Assembly (NCBI GenBank): GCA_018820275.1
Contig: JAHJOO010000058.1
Span: 1-62,960 of the forward strand
Length of the DNA: 62,960 bases
Source of the DNA: Alphaproteobacteria bacterium
GTDB lineage: Bacteria > Pseudomonadota > Alphaproteobacteria > Caulobacterales > Caulobacteraceae
Direction of reading: 5' to 3'
Shown here: in pieces, positions 38,950 to 48,253 of the stretch
Position numbering within the stretch: the first letter of the stretch is position 1
Layout: every line of letters starts with the position of its first letter
Notes under the pieces: model-generated
What the model saw: the letters and a program-made list of their open reading frames with translations, nothing else
The model's database searches: none
What the model was told of the DNA's origin: nothing
Position numbers and translations under genes: made by a program

Positions 38950-39117
38950 ATGGCCTTCGACGCCGCCGACTTCCGCCCCGCCACCCCGGTCGCCCCGGAG
39001 GTCCCCGTCCTGTGCCCGGTCTGGACGGCCCAGAACCCCGACCGCGCCCTGGCGTTCCTGTTCGTGGCGCCGCACGACGGCGACGCCGTCGACGTCCTGA
39101 CCGCCCCGGAGGCCTGA
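38950..39117 (+). CDS. 55-residue protein preceding phaC
   Basis: Starts MAFDAADFRPATPVAPEVPV, then CPVWTAQNPDRALAFLFVAP and a short acidic end. It stops 3 bp before the GTG of phaC, an operon-like spacing. No family recognised. It reads as a compact soluble protein, and its position suggests a small partner of PHB metabolism; this is inference from location only. Confidence 0.55.
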   Translation: MAFDAADFRPATPVAPEVPVLCPVWTAQNPDRALAFLFVAPHDGDAVDVLTAPEA

Positions 39118-39120
39118 GCC

Positions 39121-40914
39121 GTGACCGACGCGCGCCGCGATCCGCCGCTGATGATCCCGCCCGACCCCGAGGTCGTGGCCGAGGCCCTGACCGGCCTGAT
39201 GTCCAGCGCCGCCGCCGCCGTGCGCGCCACCACGCACAGGGCCCTGTCCGCCGAGCCCCTGCCGTACGACCCCACCACCCTGGCCCGCGCCTGGGCCGAT
39301 TTCGGCCTCGGCGTCATGACCGACCCGACCGCCCTGATGCAGGCGCAGATGAAGGGCTGGAACGACTGGACCGCCCTGTGGCGCAGCTTCGGCGAACGGG
39401 CCCTGGGCGGCACGCCCGACCCCGTCGCAGCCCCCGCGCGCGGCGACCGCCGCTTCGCCGACCCCGCCTGGACCGACGAGCCCGTCTACGACTGGCTGAA
39501 GCAGGCCTATCTGCTGTCCGCCCGCCAGATGCAGGACTTCGTCGCCGCCGCCCCGGTCGACGCGGCCACCCGCGCCCAGGTCGACTTCGCCGGCCGCCAG
39601 CTGATGAACGCCCTGTCGCCGTCCAACTGGGCCCACACCAACCCCCAGGTCGCGCGCCGCGCGATCGAGAGCGGCGGCCTCAGCCTGGTGACCGGCCTGA
39701 CCCACCTGCTGGACGACGTGACCCGCGGCGACGGACTGATCGCCCGCCGCGCCCCCCATGACTTCGAGCTGGGCCGGAACATCGCCGCCACTCCCGGCGC
39801 CGTGGTCTTCCGCAACGAGCTGCTGGAGCTGATCCAGTACGCGCCGACCACCGACCGGGTCTTCCGCCGCCCGCTGCTGTTCATCCCGCCGCTGGTCAAC
39901 AAATACTACCTCTTCGACCTGACGCCGAAGGCCAGCTACCTGAAATGGCTGGTGGATCAGGGCCACACCGTCTTCGTCGTCTCCTGGGCCAACCCCGACG
40001 AAAGCCAGGCCGACAAGGGGCTGAGCGCCTACGTCACCGACGGCGTCGTCGCCGCCATGGACGCGGTGCAGCAGGCGACCGGAGAGGCCGACGTCGACCT
40101 GGTCTCCTACTGCCTGGGCGGCACCCTGACGGCCATGACCCTGGCCTATCTGGCGCAGACGGGGCAGGGCGACCGCGTCGCCTCGGCCACCCTGATCGCC
40201 GCCCTGGTTGACTTCGGCGACATGGGCGAATGGTCGGTCTTCACCGGCCCCGGCGACCGCGAGGCCTTCAACCGCTATCTGGACCGCAAGGGCTTCGTCG
40301 AGGCCCACGACCTGACCAAACTGTTCGCCACGGTCCGCGCCAACGACCTGATCTGGTCCTCGGTCGTGACCCACTATCTGCTGGGCGACGAGGCCCGCGC
40401 CTCGGACCTGCTGTGGTGGTTCGACGACGGGGCCCGCATCCCCGCCCGCTTCCTCAAGGAGTACGGCGGCGACATCCTGGCCGGCGACCGGCTGAAACAG
40501 CCGGGCGGCGTCACGATCGACGGCGTGGCGCTGGACCTGTCGAAGATCACCACGCCGGTCATGCTGATCGCCTTCCACGACGACCACGTCTCGGCGTGGA
40601 AGCCGACCTATGCCCAGCGCGCCCATTTCGGCGGCCCGACGCGCTTCCTCATGGGCGGCTCGGGCCACAACGCCGGCATGATCAACCCGCCGGCGGCCAA
40701 CAAGCACGGCTACTGGACCAACCCCGACGCCCCCGCCGACCCCGAGGCCTGGCTGGCCGGTGCCACGAAGAACGACGGCTCCTGGTGGCCCGAATGGCAG
40801 GGCTGGCTGCGCGACCTCGCCACCGACGACCAGGTCGCGGCGCGCGAACCGGGGCAGGGGGGTCTGAAGGCCCTGACCGCCGCCCCGGGCGACTATGTGC
40901 GGGTGAGGCACTGA
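39121..40914 (+). CDS. phaC: class I poly(3-hydroxybutyrate) polymerase
   Basis: 597 residues with a GTG start. Polymerises 3-hydroxyacyl-CoA to PHA on the granule surface. The lipase-like box is SYCLGGTLTAMT, with Cys as the nucleophile (near residue 335). The catalytic Asp lies in FHDDHVSAW and the His in GGSGHNAGMINPP. The N-terminal domain covers about 1-200. Class I is inferred from length and from the absence of a PhaE or PhaR partner beside it. Confidence 0.95.
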   Translation: MTDARRDPPLMIPPDPEVVAEALTGLMSSAAAAVRATTHRALSAEPLPYDPTTLARAWADFGLGVMTDPTALMQAQMKGWNDWTALWRSFGERALGGTPDPVAAPARGDRRFADPAWTDEPVYDWLKQAYLLSARQMQDFVAAAPVDAATRAQVDFAGRQLMNALSPSNWAHTNPQVARRAIESGGLSLVTGLTHLLDDVTRGDGLIARRAPHDFELGRNIAATPGAVVFRNELLELIQYAPTTDRVFRRPLLFIPPLVNKYYLFDLTPKASYLKWLVDQGHTVFVVSWANPDESQADKGLSAYVTDGVVAAMDAVQQATGEADVDLVSYCLGGTLTAMTLAYLAQTGQGDRVASATLIAALVDFGDMGEWSVFTGPGDREAFNRYLDRKGFVEAHDLTKLFATVRANDLIWSSVVTHYLLGDEARASDLLWWFDDGARIPARFLKEYGGDILAGDRLKQPGGVTIDGVALDLSKITTPVMLIAFHDDHVSAWKPTYAQRAHFGGPTRFLMGGSGHNAGMINPPAANKHGYWTNPDAPADPEAWLAGATKNDGSWWPEWQGWLRDLATDDQVAAREPGQGGLKALTAAPGDYVRVRH

Positions 40915-41005
40915 GGGCGTGAGCTGCTGACCGGTGTCGTTCGGTCAGGGATGGCGCGCAATCTCCCGTTTCGTATAGTGCCGGTCGTCCATCGGAGGGG
41001 CTGTC

Positions 41006-43366
41006 ATGAAGCCGATGCTACGCGCCCTGATGTTCGTGGGCCTCGTGATGCTGGCGGGAGCCGTCGGCGTTGGCGTGCTCCGTCAGGGCGAGGGGCCCAA
41101 TCCGATCACCGAACTTTCGGCTTGGGCGACTTGGGCCCGCGCTGACGCGATCACTGCCTTCCTGCTGCTTGTCGGCGCGGCTATGAGCGGAATCGGTGCG
41201 GTCGCCGGCGTGCTTCAGATATTCGGCGACAAGCCGCTGAAGGCCGATGACAGCCGCCGCGCCCACGATCGTATCCGCGATACGGTGGTCGATGACGGAG
41301 AGACGACCCGGCGCGAACTCGCTGAGGTCAAAGCGATCCTGGCCCGGATGGAGGCCCAGTCGGCGAGCCAAGGCCGAACCTTGGCCGCCGACGAGCGGGC
41401 TCAGATCGAAGCGACCCTGACGGACGTCGCCCAATCCACCGGACCGGACCTTGAACAAGCCCGCGCCGGCCTGTCGGACGAGGACCCCATCGCCCTGATC
41501 GACGGACTCGAGGCGGCGGCGGTACAGGACGCCGCCAATCGTCTGCGTCAGGCCGGGACCATCGCCTATGCGATCGACGTCGAGCGCGCCCGACGCATCT
41601 ATGCAAAGGTTGCCGCGCTGGAGCCTGACGACCACTGGACCAAAGTCCTGCTCGGCCGCCTGCACAGGGCGGCAGGCGACCTTACGGCCGCCCGCACCGC
41701 CGCCCGGCACGCACTGGATACGTCATCCGACGAACGTGAGCGCTCAGTAGCCCTCGATGCTTTGGGCGACGTAGCTCGGGCCGAGGGCGACCTTCCTGCG
41801 GCCCGCGCGGCCTTTGAAGAAGGCCTCACCATCGCCAAGGATCTGTCGACCCGCGACCCGGGCAACACCGAATGGAAACGCGACCTGTCGGTCAGCCACA
41901 ACAGGCTGGGCGACGTGGCTCGGGCCGAGGGCGACCTTCCTGCGGCCCGCGCGGCCTACGAAGACGGCCTCGCCATCGCCAAGGACTTGGCGGCCCGTGA
42001 CCCGGGCAACACCGAATGGAAACGCGACCTGTTGGTCAGCCATAGCAAGCTGGGCGACGTGGCTCGGGCCGAGGGCGACCTTCCGGCGGCCCGCGCGGCC
42101 TACGAAGACGGCCTGGCCATCGCCAAGGGCCTGTCGGCTCGAGATCCGGGCAACAGCCAATGGAAACGCGACCTGTCGGTCAGCCACAACAAGCTGGGCG
42201 ACGTGGCTCGGGCCGAGGGCGACCTTCCCGCGGCCCGCGCGGCGTATGAAGACGGCCACGCCATCGCGAAGGATTTGGCGGCCCGCGACCCGGGCAATAC
42301 CGAATGGAAACGCGACCTGTCGGTCAGCCACAACAGGCTGGGCGACGTGGCTCGGGCCGAGGGCGACCTTCCCGCGGCCCGCGTGGCCTACGAAGATGGC
42401 CTGGCCATCACCCAGGACCTGTCGGCTCGCGATCCGGACAACACTGAATGGAAACGTGACCTGTCGGTCAGCCATAACAACTTGGGCGACGTGGCTCGGG
42501 CTGAGGGCGACCTTCCTGCAGCACGCGCGGCCTTTGAAGAAGGCCTCACCATCCGAAAGGACCTGTCGGCCCGCGATCCGGGCAACACCGACTGGAAACG
42601 CGACCTGTCGGTCAGCCAGAACAAGCTGGGCGACGTGGCGCTTGCCGAGGGCGACCTTCGTGCGGCCCGCGCGGCCTTTGAAGACGGCCTCGCCATCGCC
42701 AAGGACTTGGCGGTCCGTGACCCGGGCAACTCCGACTGGAAACGCGACCTGTCGGTCAGCCAGAACAAGCTAGGCGACGTGGCGCTTGCCGAGGGCGACC
42801 TTCCTGCGGCCCGCGCGGCCTTTGAAGAAGGCCTCACCATCGCCAAGGATCTGTCGACCCGCGACCCGGGCAACACCGAATGGAAACGCGACCTGTCGGT
42901 CAGCCATAACAACTTGGGCGACGTGGCTCGGGCCGAGGGCGACTTTCCTTCAGCCCGCGCGGCCTTTGAAGAGGGGCTCACCATCGCCAAGGATTTGTCG
43001 GCCCGCGACCCGGGCAACACCGAATGGAAACGCGACCTGTCGGTCAGCCATAACAGGCTGGGCGACGTGGCTCGGGCCGAGGGCGACCTTCCTACGGCCC
43101 GCGCGGCCTACGAAGACGGCCTCGCCATCGCCAAGGACTTGTCGGCCCGCGACCCGGGCAACACCGAATGGAAACGCGACTTGGCCGTGTCGCACGCCAA
43201 GCTGGCCCAAGCCGCGGAGGCCGAGGGTGATCATAGCCGGGCTCGGCAGGGGTTTTTGGATGCTGAGGCCGCGTTCTGGGCCATCCTGTCGATCAGCCCG
43301 ACCCACGCGGGGACGCGCCTTATGGCCGAGCGGGCGTCGGCTGACGCGGCTCGACTCGCCGACTGA
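41006..43366 (+). CDS. membrane-anchored tetratricopeptide-repeat protein
   Basis: 786 residues. Two N-terminal membrane segments (about 7-25 and 48-72). A charged helical region with a possible coiled coil (TTRRELAEVKAILARMEAQSA) reaches about residue 160. A few ordinary TPR-like helices follow. Residues 253-732 are ten nearly identical 48-residue units (LGDVARAEGDLPAARAAYED...WKRDLSVSHN). A degenerate final unit closes the protein. It is probably a protein-interaction scaffold facing the cytoplasm. Function unknown; the near-identity of units points to recent expansion or ongoing recombination. Confidence 0.85.
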   Translation: MKPMLRALMFVGLVMLAGAVGVGVLRQGEGPNPITELSAWATWARADAITAFLLLVGAAMSGIGAVAGVLQIFGDKPLKADDSRRAHDRIRDTVVDDGETTRRELAEVKAILARMEAQSASQGRTLAADERAQIEATLTDVAQSTGPDLEQARAGLSDEDPIALIDGLEAAAVQDAANRLRQAGTIAYAIDVERARRIYAKVAALEPDDHWTKVLLGRLHRAAGDLTAARTAARHALDTSSDERERSVALDALGDVARAEGDLPAARAAFEEGLTIAKDLSTRDPGNTEWKRDLSVSHNRLGDVARAEGDLPAARAAYEDGLAIAKDLAARDPGNTEWKRDLLVSHSKLGDVARAEGDLPAARAAYEDGLAIAKGLSARDPGNSQWKRDLSVSHNKLGDVARAEGDLPAARAAYEDGHAIAKDLAARDPGNTEWKRDLSVSHNRLGDVARAEGDLPAARVAYEDGLAITQDLSARDPDNTEWKRDLSVSHNNLGDVARAEGDLPAARAAFEEGLTIRKDLSARDPGNTDWKRDLSVSQNKLGDVALAEGDLRAARAAFEDGLAIAKDLAVRDPGNSDWKRDLSVSQNKLGDVALAEGDLPAARAAFEEGLTIAKDLSTRDPGNTEWKRDLSVSHNNLGDVARAEGDFPSARAAFEEGLTIAKDLSARDPGNTEWKRDLSVSHNRLGDVARAEGDLPTARAAYEDGLAIAKDLSARDPGNTEWKRDLAVSHAKLAQAAEAEGDHSRARQGFLDAEAAFWAILSISPTHAGTRLMAERASADAARLAD
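41762..43201 (+). repeat. ten tandem 144-bp coding repeats
   Basis: Each 144-bp unit encodes 48 residues beginning LGDVA(R/L)AEGDL and ending DLSVS(H/Q)N plus one variable residue (R, K or N). The variation is concentrated at a few positions (AYEDGLA versus AFEEGLT; AKDLAA versus AKDLST). Near-identical DNA suggests recent unequal exchange; the array length may vary between isolates or be mis-assembled. Confidence 0.92.
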
Positions 43367-43445
43367 GGGCCCATGTCCGCGCTTCGCCGGGGCGGACAAG
43401 CCTCTGTCCCCCGTCACCGCGCCCCGCCCCGTTCCGCCGCCCCGA

Positions 43446-43580
43446 TCAGAGCAGCAGGCCCAACCTGCTCGCGTGGTCGGCGCGCTGGGCCAGTTCGGCG
43501 GCACCCAGGCCGCTCCACTGGTCGTGCAGGGTTTGGATCAGCAGGGTCTCGGTGACGCGGCCATGGGTCTGCTCCGTCAA
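43446..43580 (-). CDS. possible 44-residue protein
   Basis: A short frame starting TTG (LTEQTHGRVTETLLIQTLHD) and ending ADHASRLGLLL. The helical, charged sequence looks protein-like and lies in a 294-bp gap between the TPR gene and ettA, where little else is seen. No ribosome-binding site is obvious, so coding is uncertain. Confidence 0.3.
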   Translation of the reverse strand: MTEQTHGRVTETLLIQTLHDQWSGLGAAELAQRADHASRLGLLL

Positions 43581-43660
43581 ATCTGACGAATCTGATCACA
43601 TGCCCACGTCAGAAACGGTCATCGTTGTAACAAGGGCCGGGACGGCCGCCGGAGCCCCGA

Positions 43661-45328
43661 TCAGCGCCCGAACTTCTGGAACTTGATCCGGTGGGGGATC
43701 AGGCTGTCGGCGCCGAGGCGGCGCTTCTTGTCTTCCTCATAGGCCTCGAAATTGCCCTCGAACCATTCGACGTGGCTGTCGCCCTCGAAGGCGAGGATGT
43801 GGGTGGCCAGGCGGTCCAGGAACCAGCGGTCGTGGGAGATGACCACGGCGCAGCCGGCGAACTCCTCCAGCGCCTCCTCGAGGTTCTGCAGCGTCTCGAT
43901 GTCCAGGTCGTTGGTCGGTTCGTCGAGCAGGATCAGGTTGCCGCCGGTGGCCAGGGTCTTGGCCAGGTGGACGCGGTTGCGCTCGCCGCCCGACAGCTGG
44001 CCGACCTTCTTCTGCTGGTCGCCGCCCTTGAAGTTGAAGCTGCCGACATAGGCGCGGGTGTTGATCTCGCGCTTGCCGACCATCATCACGTCGGTGCCGC
44101 CGCTGATCGCCTGCCAGATGGTCTCATCGGGCTTCAGGTCGTCGCGCGACTGGTCGACATAGGCCAGCTTGACCGTCTCGCCGACGCGGATCTTGCCGGC
44201 GTCGGGCTCTTCCTGGCCGGTGATCATGCGGAACAGGGTCGACTTGCCGGCGCCGTTGGGGCCGATCACGCCGACGATGCCGTTGGGCGGCAGTTTGAAC
44301 GTCAGGTCCTTGAACAGCAGCTTGTCGCCGTAGGACTTCTCCAGCCCCTCGACCTCCAGCACGACGTTGCCCAGACGCGGGCCCGGCGGGATCTGGATCA
44401 CGGCGTGGGTCTGGGCGGCGCGGCTGTTCTCCTGCTCGGCCACCATCCGCTCATAGGCGGCCAGACGGGCCTTGGACTTGGCCTGACGCGCCTTGGCGCC
44501 GGACCGGACCCATTCCAGTTCGCGGGTCAGGGCGCGCTGGCGGGCTTCGGATTCCGACTGCTCCTGCACGACGCGCTTGGTCTTGGCCTCCAGCCAGCTG
44601 GAATAGTTGCCCTCGTGCGGGTGGCCCTTGCCGCGGTCCAGCTCCAGCGTCCACTTGGTCACCAAGTCCAGGAAATAGCGGTCGTGGGTCACCAGGATGA
44701 CGCAGCCGGGGAAGGCCTCGAGGTGGTGCTGCAGCCAGGCCACCGACTCGGCGTCCAGGTGGTTGGTCGGTTCGTCCAGCAGCAGCATGTCGGGCTTGGA
44801 CAGCAGCAGCCGGGCCAGGGCCACGCGGCGCTTCTCGCCGCCGGACAGGTTGGTCACCGCCCAGTCGTCGGGCGGGCAGCGCAGGGCGTCCATGGCCATT
44901 TCGATGCGGCTGTCGATGTCCCAGACGTCGCCGGCGTCGATCTTCTCCTGGAGGGCGGTCATCTCCTCCATCAGCTCGTCGGTGTAGTTTTCCGCCATCT
45001 CGGCGGCGACGGCGTTGAAGCGGTTGACCCACTGCTTCTCCTCGCACCAGGCCTCGACGTTCGCGCGGACGTTCAGGCTCTCGTCGAGGTGCGGCTCCTG
45101 CTCCAGATAGCCGCGCTTGACCCCGTCGGCGGCCTTGGCCTCGCCGTTGAACTCCTTGTCCAGCCCGGCCATGATCTTCAGCAGGGTCGACTTGCCCGAG
45201 CCGTTGACCCCCACGACCCCGATCTTGGCGTCGCTGTAGAAGCTCAGCCAGATGTTCTCGAAGATCTTCTTGCCGCCGGGAAAGGCCTTGGTCAGGCCCT
45301 GCATCTGGAAGATGTACTGCTGCGCCAT
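43661..45328 (-). CDS. ettA: energy-dependent translational throttle protein, ABC-F
   Basis: 555 residues. Two ABC ATPase domains in one chain: Walker A GVNGSGKST near residue 40 and GPNGAGKST near 350; signatures LSGGEKRRV and LSGGERNRV; DEPTNHLD and DEPTNDLD. The linker between the domains carries the ABC-F interdomain helix region (RVVQEQSESEARQRALTRELEW). EttA binds the ribosomal E site and gates the first steps of elongation by ATP/ADP ratio. It appears monocistronic. Confidence 0.95.
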   Translation of the reverse strand: MAQQYIFQMQGLTKAFPGGKKIFENIWLSFYSDAKIGVVGVNGSGKSTLLKIMAGLDKEFNGEAKAADGVKRGYLEQEPHLDESLNVRANVEAWCEEKQWVNRFNAVAAEMAENYTDELMEEMTALQEKIDAGDVWDIDSRIEMAMDALRCPPDDWAVTNLSGGEKRRVALARLLLSKPDMLLLDEPTNHLDAESVAWLQHHLEAFPGCVILVTHDRYFLDLVTKWTLELDRGKGHPHEGNYSSWLEAKTKRVVQEQSESEARQRALTRELEWVRSGAKARQAKSKARLAAYERMVAEQENSRAAQTHAVIQIPPGPRLGNVVLEVEGLEKSYGDKLLFKDLTFKLPPNGIVGVIGPNGAGKSTLFRMITGQEEPDAGKIRVGETVKLAYVDQSRDDLKPDETIWQAISGGTDVMMVGKREINTRAYVGSFNFKGGDQQKKVGQLSGGERNRVHLAKTLATGGNLILLDEPTNDLDIETLQNLEEALEEFAGCAVVISHDRWFLDRLATHILAFEGDSHVEWFEGNFEAYEEDKKRRLGADSLIPHRIKFQKFGR

Positions 45329-45445
45329 GAGGTGCGTCGCGCCCTGTCGTCTGGAGTGTGGGGAGGTCGGCGCGGGACATAGCGGGCCGCGGCCGGATCG
45401 GCAAACCCTGGCGACCCGACGCGGCGGTTTGAAGGCGGCTCGGGG

Positions 45446-46879
45446 TCACAACAGCGCCCGCGCCGTCCGCAGGTCCGCCACGAACCGCGCGCTCTCCGCC
45501 GCCGCGGCGGCCTTGTCGGGGATGCGCAGCAGATAGCTGGGGTGGACGGTCAGCAGGACGGACGATCCGTCCTCCAGCGCGATCGGGCGGCCGCGCTCCT
45601 GGGTGACCGCCGCCTTGCGGCCCAGCACGGCGTAGGCGGCGGTGGCGCCCAGGGTCACGATCAGCTTCGGCTTCACGATCGCTCGCTCGGCGTCCAGCCA
45701 CCAGCGGCAGGCGCTGATCTCGCCGGCGTCGGGCGTCTTGTGCAGGCGTCGCTTGCCGCGCGGCTCGTGCTTGAAGTGTTTGACGGCGTTGGTGACGAAG
45801 GCGTCGGAGCGGTCGACCCCGGCCTCGGCCATGGCGGCGTTCAGCACCTGCCCCGCCGGGCCGACGAACGGCTCGCCGGACAGGTCCTCCTGATCCCCCG
45901 GCTGCTCGCCGACGATCATCAGGTCGGCGCGGGCCGGACCGCGTCCGCACACGCCCTGGGTGGCGTCGCGCCACAGGGGGCAGCGGCGGCAGCCCTGCAC
46001 GGCGCGCTCCAGCGCCTCCAGGGTGTCCGGCGGCGGCGCGTCCTGCGCGGCGCGCTCCACCACAGGGGCGACGGCGCGGACGAGCTTGGGATTGGCGGGC
46101 GTGGCGGGGGCGGCGACCATCTCCCTTTCCCGAACCTCGGCGCGCGCCACCAGTTCCGGGATCAGCGCCGCCTCGGGCAGATTGGCCCAGTAGCGTTTGG
46201 GCATTTCGCCCTGCATGGTCTTCGTCTTCAGCCGGGCGGGGTTGAAGGTCGAGGCGTAGTAGGTCTTCCAGAACTCCTCGATCTCGTCCTCCTGCGGGGC
46301 CATGTCGCGCGTGGCGGGCGGGCCGAAGGACAGGGCCTCGCCATCCCAGTCGGCCGTGCCGTCGGGCGTGAGGATGGTCCAGCGCATGGTCGTGAAGCGC
46401 CGCTGGAAGAAGGGCGCGGTCTTCTCCAGCACGCGGTGCGCCGGCTCGAACCAGGAGATCCAGCGTTCGCCCGCGTCATCCTCGGCCTGCCGAAACCGGA
46501 CGAAGGCCTTCATCTTGTGGCTGGCTCTGGAGACGTTCTTCGCCCGTTCGAGGGCGTCGGCCACGTCGCGGTCGGAGGTGACCTTGATCAGGTCGCGCTC
46601 GGACTGCAGCCGCCACAGCAGGCGGTACAGCAGGTCGAACCGATCCTCCGACCGATGCAGCACCACCTCGGCGCCCAGATCGAGAAAGGCGCGCGGGACC
46701 GACAGCAGGGCGGTGGGCGGGGCCGGCTGCGCCCGCGGAACGGCGTCAAACAGCGAGCCCTGGTCGGCACCGACCCGGAACCGCACCGCCGCCGGGCCTT
46801 CGCCGGCCAGCACCAGGCCCCGCGCGACCTCGCGCCAGGCGGCGAAGTCCGTCTCCGACGTCAGGCGCACGGTCCGCAT
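45446..46879 (-). CDS. UdgX-type uracil-DNA cross-linking glycosylase fused to a DUF4130-type domain
   Basis: 477 residues. The N-terminal half (about 1-260) matches the DUF4130/TIGR03915-like domain that often accompanies the radical-SAM repair protein. The C-terminal half is UDG family 4-like with Cys for a 4Fe-4S cluster (GCRRCPLW), MIVGEQPGDQEDLSGEPFVGPAGQVL and the R-loop KRRLHKTPD, whose His is the residue that becomes covalently bound to abasic DNA in UdgX. The gene overlaps the radical-SAM gene by one base. Confidence 0.9.
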   Translation of the reverse strand: MRTVRLTSETDFAAWREVARGLVLAGEGPAAVRFRVGADQGSLFDAVPRAQPAPPTALLSVPRAFLDLGAEVVLHRSEDRFDLLYRLLWRLQSERDLIKVTSDRDVADALERAKNVSRASHKMKAFVRFRQAEDDAGERWISWFEPAHRVLEKTAPFFQRRFTTMRWTILTPDGTADWDGEALSFGPPATRDMAPQEDEIEEFWKTYYASTFNPARLKTKTMQGEMPKRYWANLPEAALIPELVARAEVREREMVAAPATPANPKLVRAVAPVVERAAQDAPPPDTLEALERAVQGCRRCPLWRDATQGVCGRGPARADLMIVGEQPGDQEDLSGEPFVGPAGQVLNAAMAEAGVDRSDAFVTNAVKHFKHEPRGKRRLHKTPDAGEISACRWWLDAERAIVKPKLIVTLGATAAYAVLGRKAAVTQERGRPIALEDGSSVLLTVHPSYLLRIPDKAAAAAESARFVADLRTARALL

Positions 46880-48120
46880 CAGAACAGGCTCAGCTGCTCC
46901 GGCGCGCGGGCCGGGGCCAGCCGCGCCTTCAGGTCGACCGCGTCGGTCAGCCCACCGGGCGTCCAGTCCAGGGCGGTGATGAAGGGCCGCACCTTGTCGA
47001 TGCCGCGCGTCAGCCGCTGCACGTCCTCCAGCCGCAGCGTCCGGTACCGGCGGACGGAGATCATCCGGTTCACCGACTTCACCCCGAGGCCCGGCACGCG
47101 CAGCAGCATCTCGCGACCGGCGGTGTTCACGTCGACGGGGAACTGATCCCGATTGGCCAGGGCCCAGGCCAGCTTGGGGTCGACCGCCAGATCCAGCATG
47201 CCGTCGGGCGAGGCCGAGGCGATCTCGGGCGCGGAGAAGCCGTAGAACCGCATCAGCCAGTCGGCCTGGTACAGCCGGTGCTCGCGCAGCAGGGGCGGCT
47301 TCGACGGGGGCAGGGCGGACGACGAATCCGGAATCGGGCTGAAGGCCGAATAGTAGACGCGGCGCAGGCCATAGCCGCCGTACAGCGACGCCGACCGGTC
47401 GAGGATCTCCGCGTCCGGCGCGCCGTCGGCCCCGATGATCAGCTGGGTCGACTGGCCGGCCGGGGCGAAGCGCGGGGGCTTCGCCCTGTCCTTCCGACCG
47501 CCCTTCGCCTCGTCGACCTTCAGCCGCACGCGGCCCATGGCCTGTTTGATGACGCCGGCGTCCTTCTGCGGGGCCAGCCGCGCCAGCGCCTCGTCCCGCG
47601 GCAGTTCGACATTGGCCGACAGGCGGTCGGCATAGAGGCCGGCCTGTTCGACCAGCGCCGGATCGGCCTCGGGGATCAGCTTCAGGTGGATGTAGCCGCG
47701 GAAGTCGTGGTCCTCGCGCAGCGACCGCGCGACCCGGATCATCTCCTCCATCGTGTGATTGCCCGACTGGACGATGCCGGACGACAGGAACAGCCCCTCG
47801 ATGTAGTTCCGCCGATAGAAGTCCAGCGTCAGGTCGACGACCTCCTGCACGCTGAACCGCGCCCGCGGCACGTTCGAGCTGGTGCGGTTGATGCAGTAGG
47901 CGCAGTCGAAGATGCAGAAATTGGTCAGCAGGATCTTCAGCAGCGACACGCACCGCCCGTCGGGCGTGTAGGCGTGGCAGATGCCCATCCCCTCGGTCGA
48001 CCCCACCCCCTTGCCGCCGACGGAGCTCCGCTTGCTGGTCCCGGACGAGGCGCACGAGGCGTCATATTTCGCCGCATCCGCAAGGATTTCCAGCTTCTTG
48101 CGCAGATCGAGACGAGCCAT
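46879..48120 (-). CDS. putative DNA modification/repair radical-SAM protein
   Basis: 413 residues from ATG 48120. The radical-SAM cluster motif is FCIFDCAYCINR (CxxxCxxC) near residue 80, unusual in being preceded by ILLTNF. A C-terminal helix-hairpin-helix element (MLLRVPGLGVKSVNRMI) suggests DNA contact. This protein is typically paired with the UdgX/DUF4130 gene that follows, here with a one-base overlap. Substrate unknown. Confidence 0.88.
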   Translation of the reverse strand: MARLDLRKKLEILADAAKYDASCASSGTSKRSSVGGKGVGSTEGMGICHAYTPDGRCVSLLKILLTNFCIFDCAYCINRTSSNVPRARFSVQEVVDLTLDFYRRNYIEGLFLSSGIVQSGNHTMEEMIRVARSLREDHDFRGYIHLKLIPEADPALVEQAGLYADRLSANVELPRDEALARLAPQKDAGVIKQAMGRVRLKVDEAKGGRKDRAKPPRFAPAGQSTQLIIGADGAPDAEILDRSASLYGGYGLRRVYYSAFSPIPDSSSALPPSKPPLLREHRLYQADWLMRFYGFSAPEIASASPDGMLDLAVDPKLAWALANRDQFPVDVNTAGREMLLRVPGLGVKSVNRMISVRRYRTLRLEDVQRLTRGIDKVRPFITALDWTPGGLTDAVDLKARLAPARAPEQLSLF

Positions 48121-48171
48121 ACGTTCTTGATATGTTCCAATCGTGTGGTAGGCAAGCGGAGCCGTGAACTT

Positions 48172-48222
48172 CCTTCCCCCCTCGCGGGAGAAGGTGGCTC
48201 GCGGAGCGAGACGGATGGGGGG
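48172..48222. repeat. hairpin repeat family A, left copy
   Basis: 51 bp running from CCTTCCCCCC to GGATGGGGGG. A first stem has CCTTC/GAAGG ends and a second stem is CTCGC-GGA-GCGAG (48198-48210). It matches the reverse complement of 48612-48662 at about 42 of 51 positions. Confidence 0.8.
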
Positions 48223-48253
48223 GCGAACCTCCGCCATCAGCGAAGAGGGATCG

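Noticed and set aside
41744..43020. Long minus-strand frames across the TPR array
   Set aside because: They repeat with the same 48-residue period because the DNA repeats; each is only the reverse reading of the TPR units.
41762..43201. CRISPR-like direct repeats
   Set aside because: The 144-bp units are contiguous coding sequence in one frame, with no unique spacers and no cas genes nearby.
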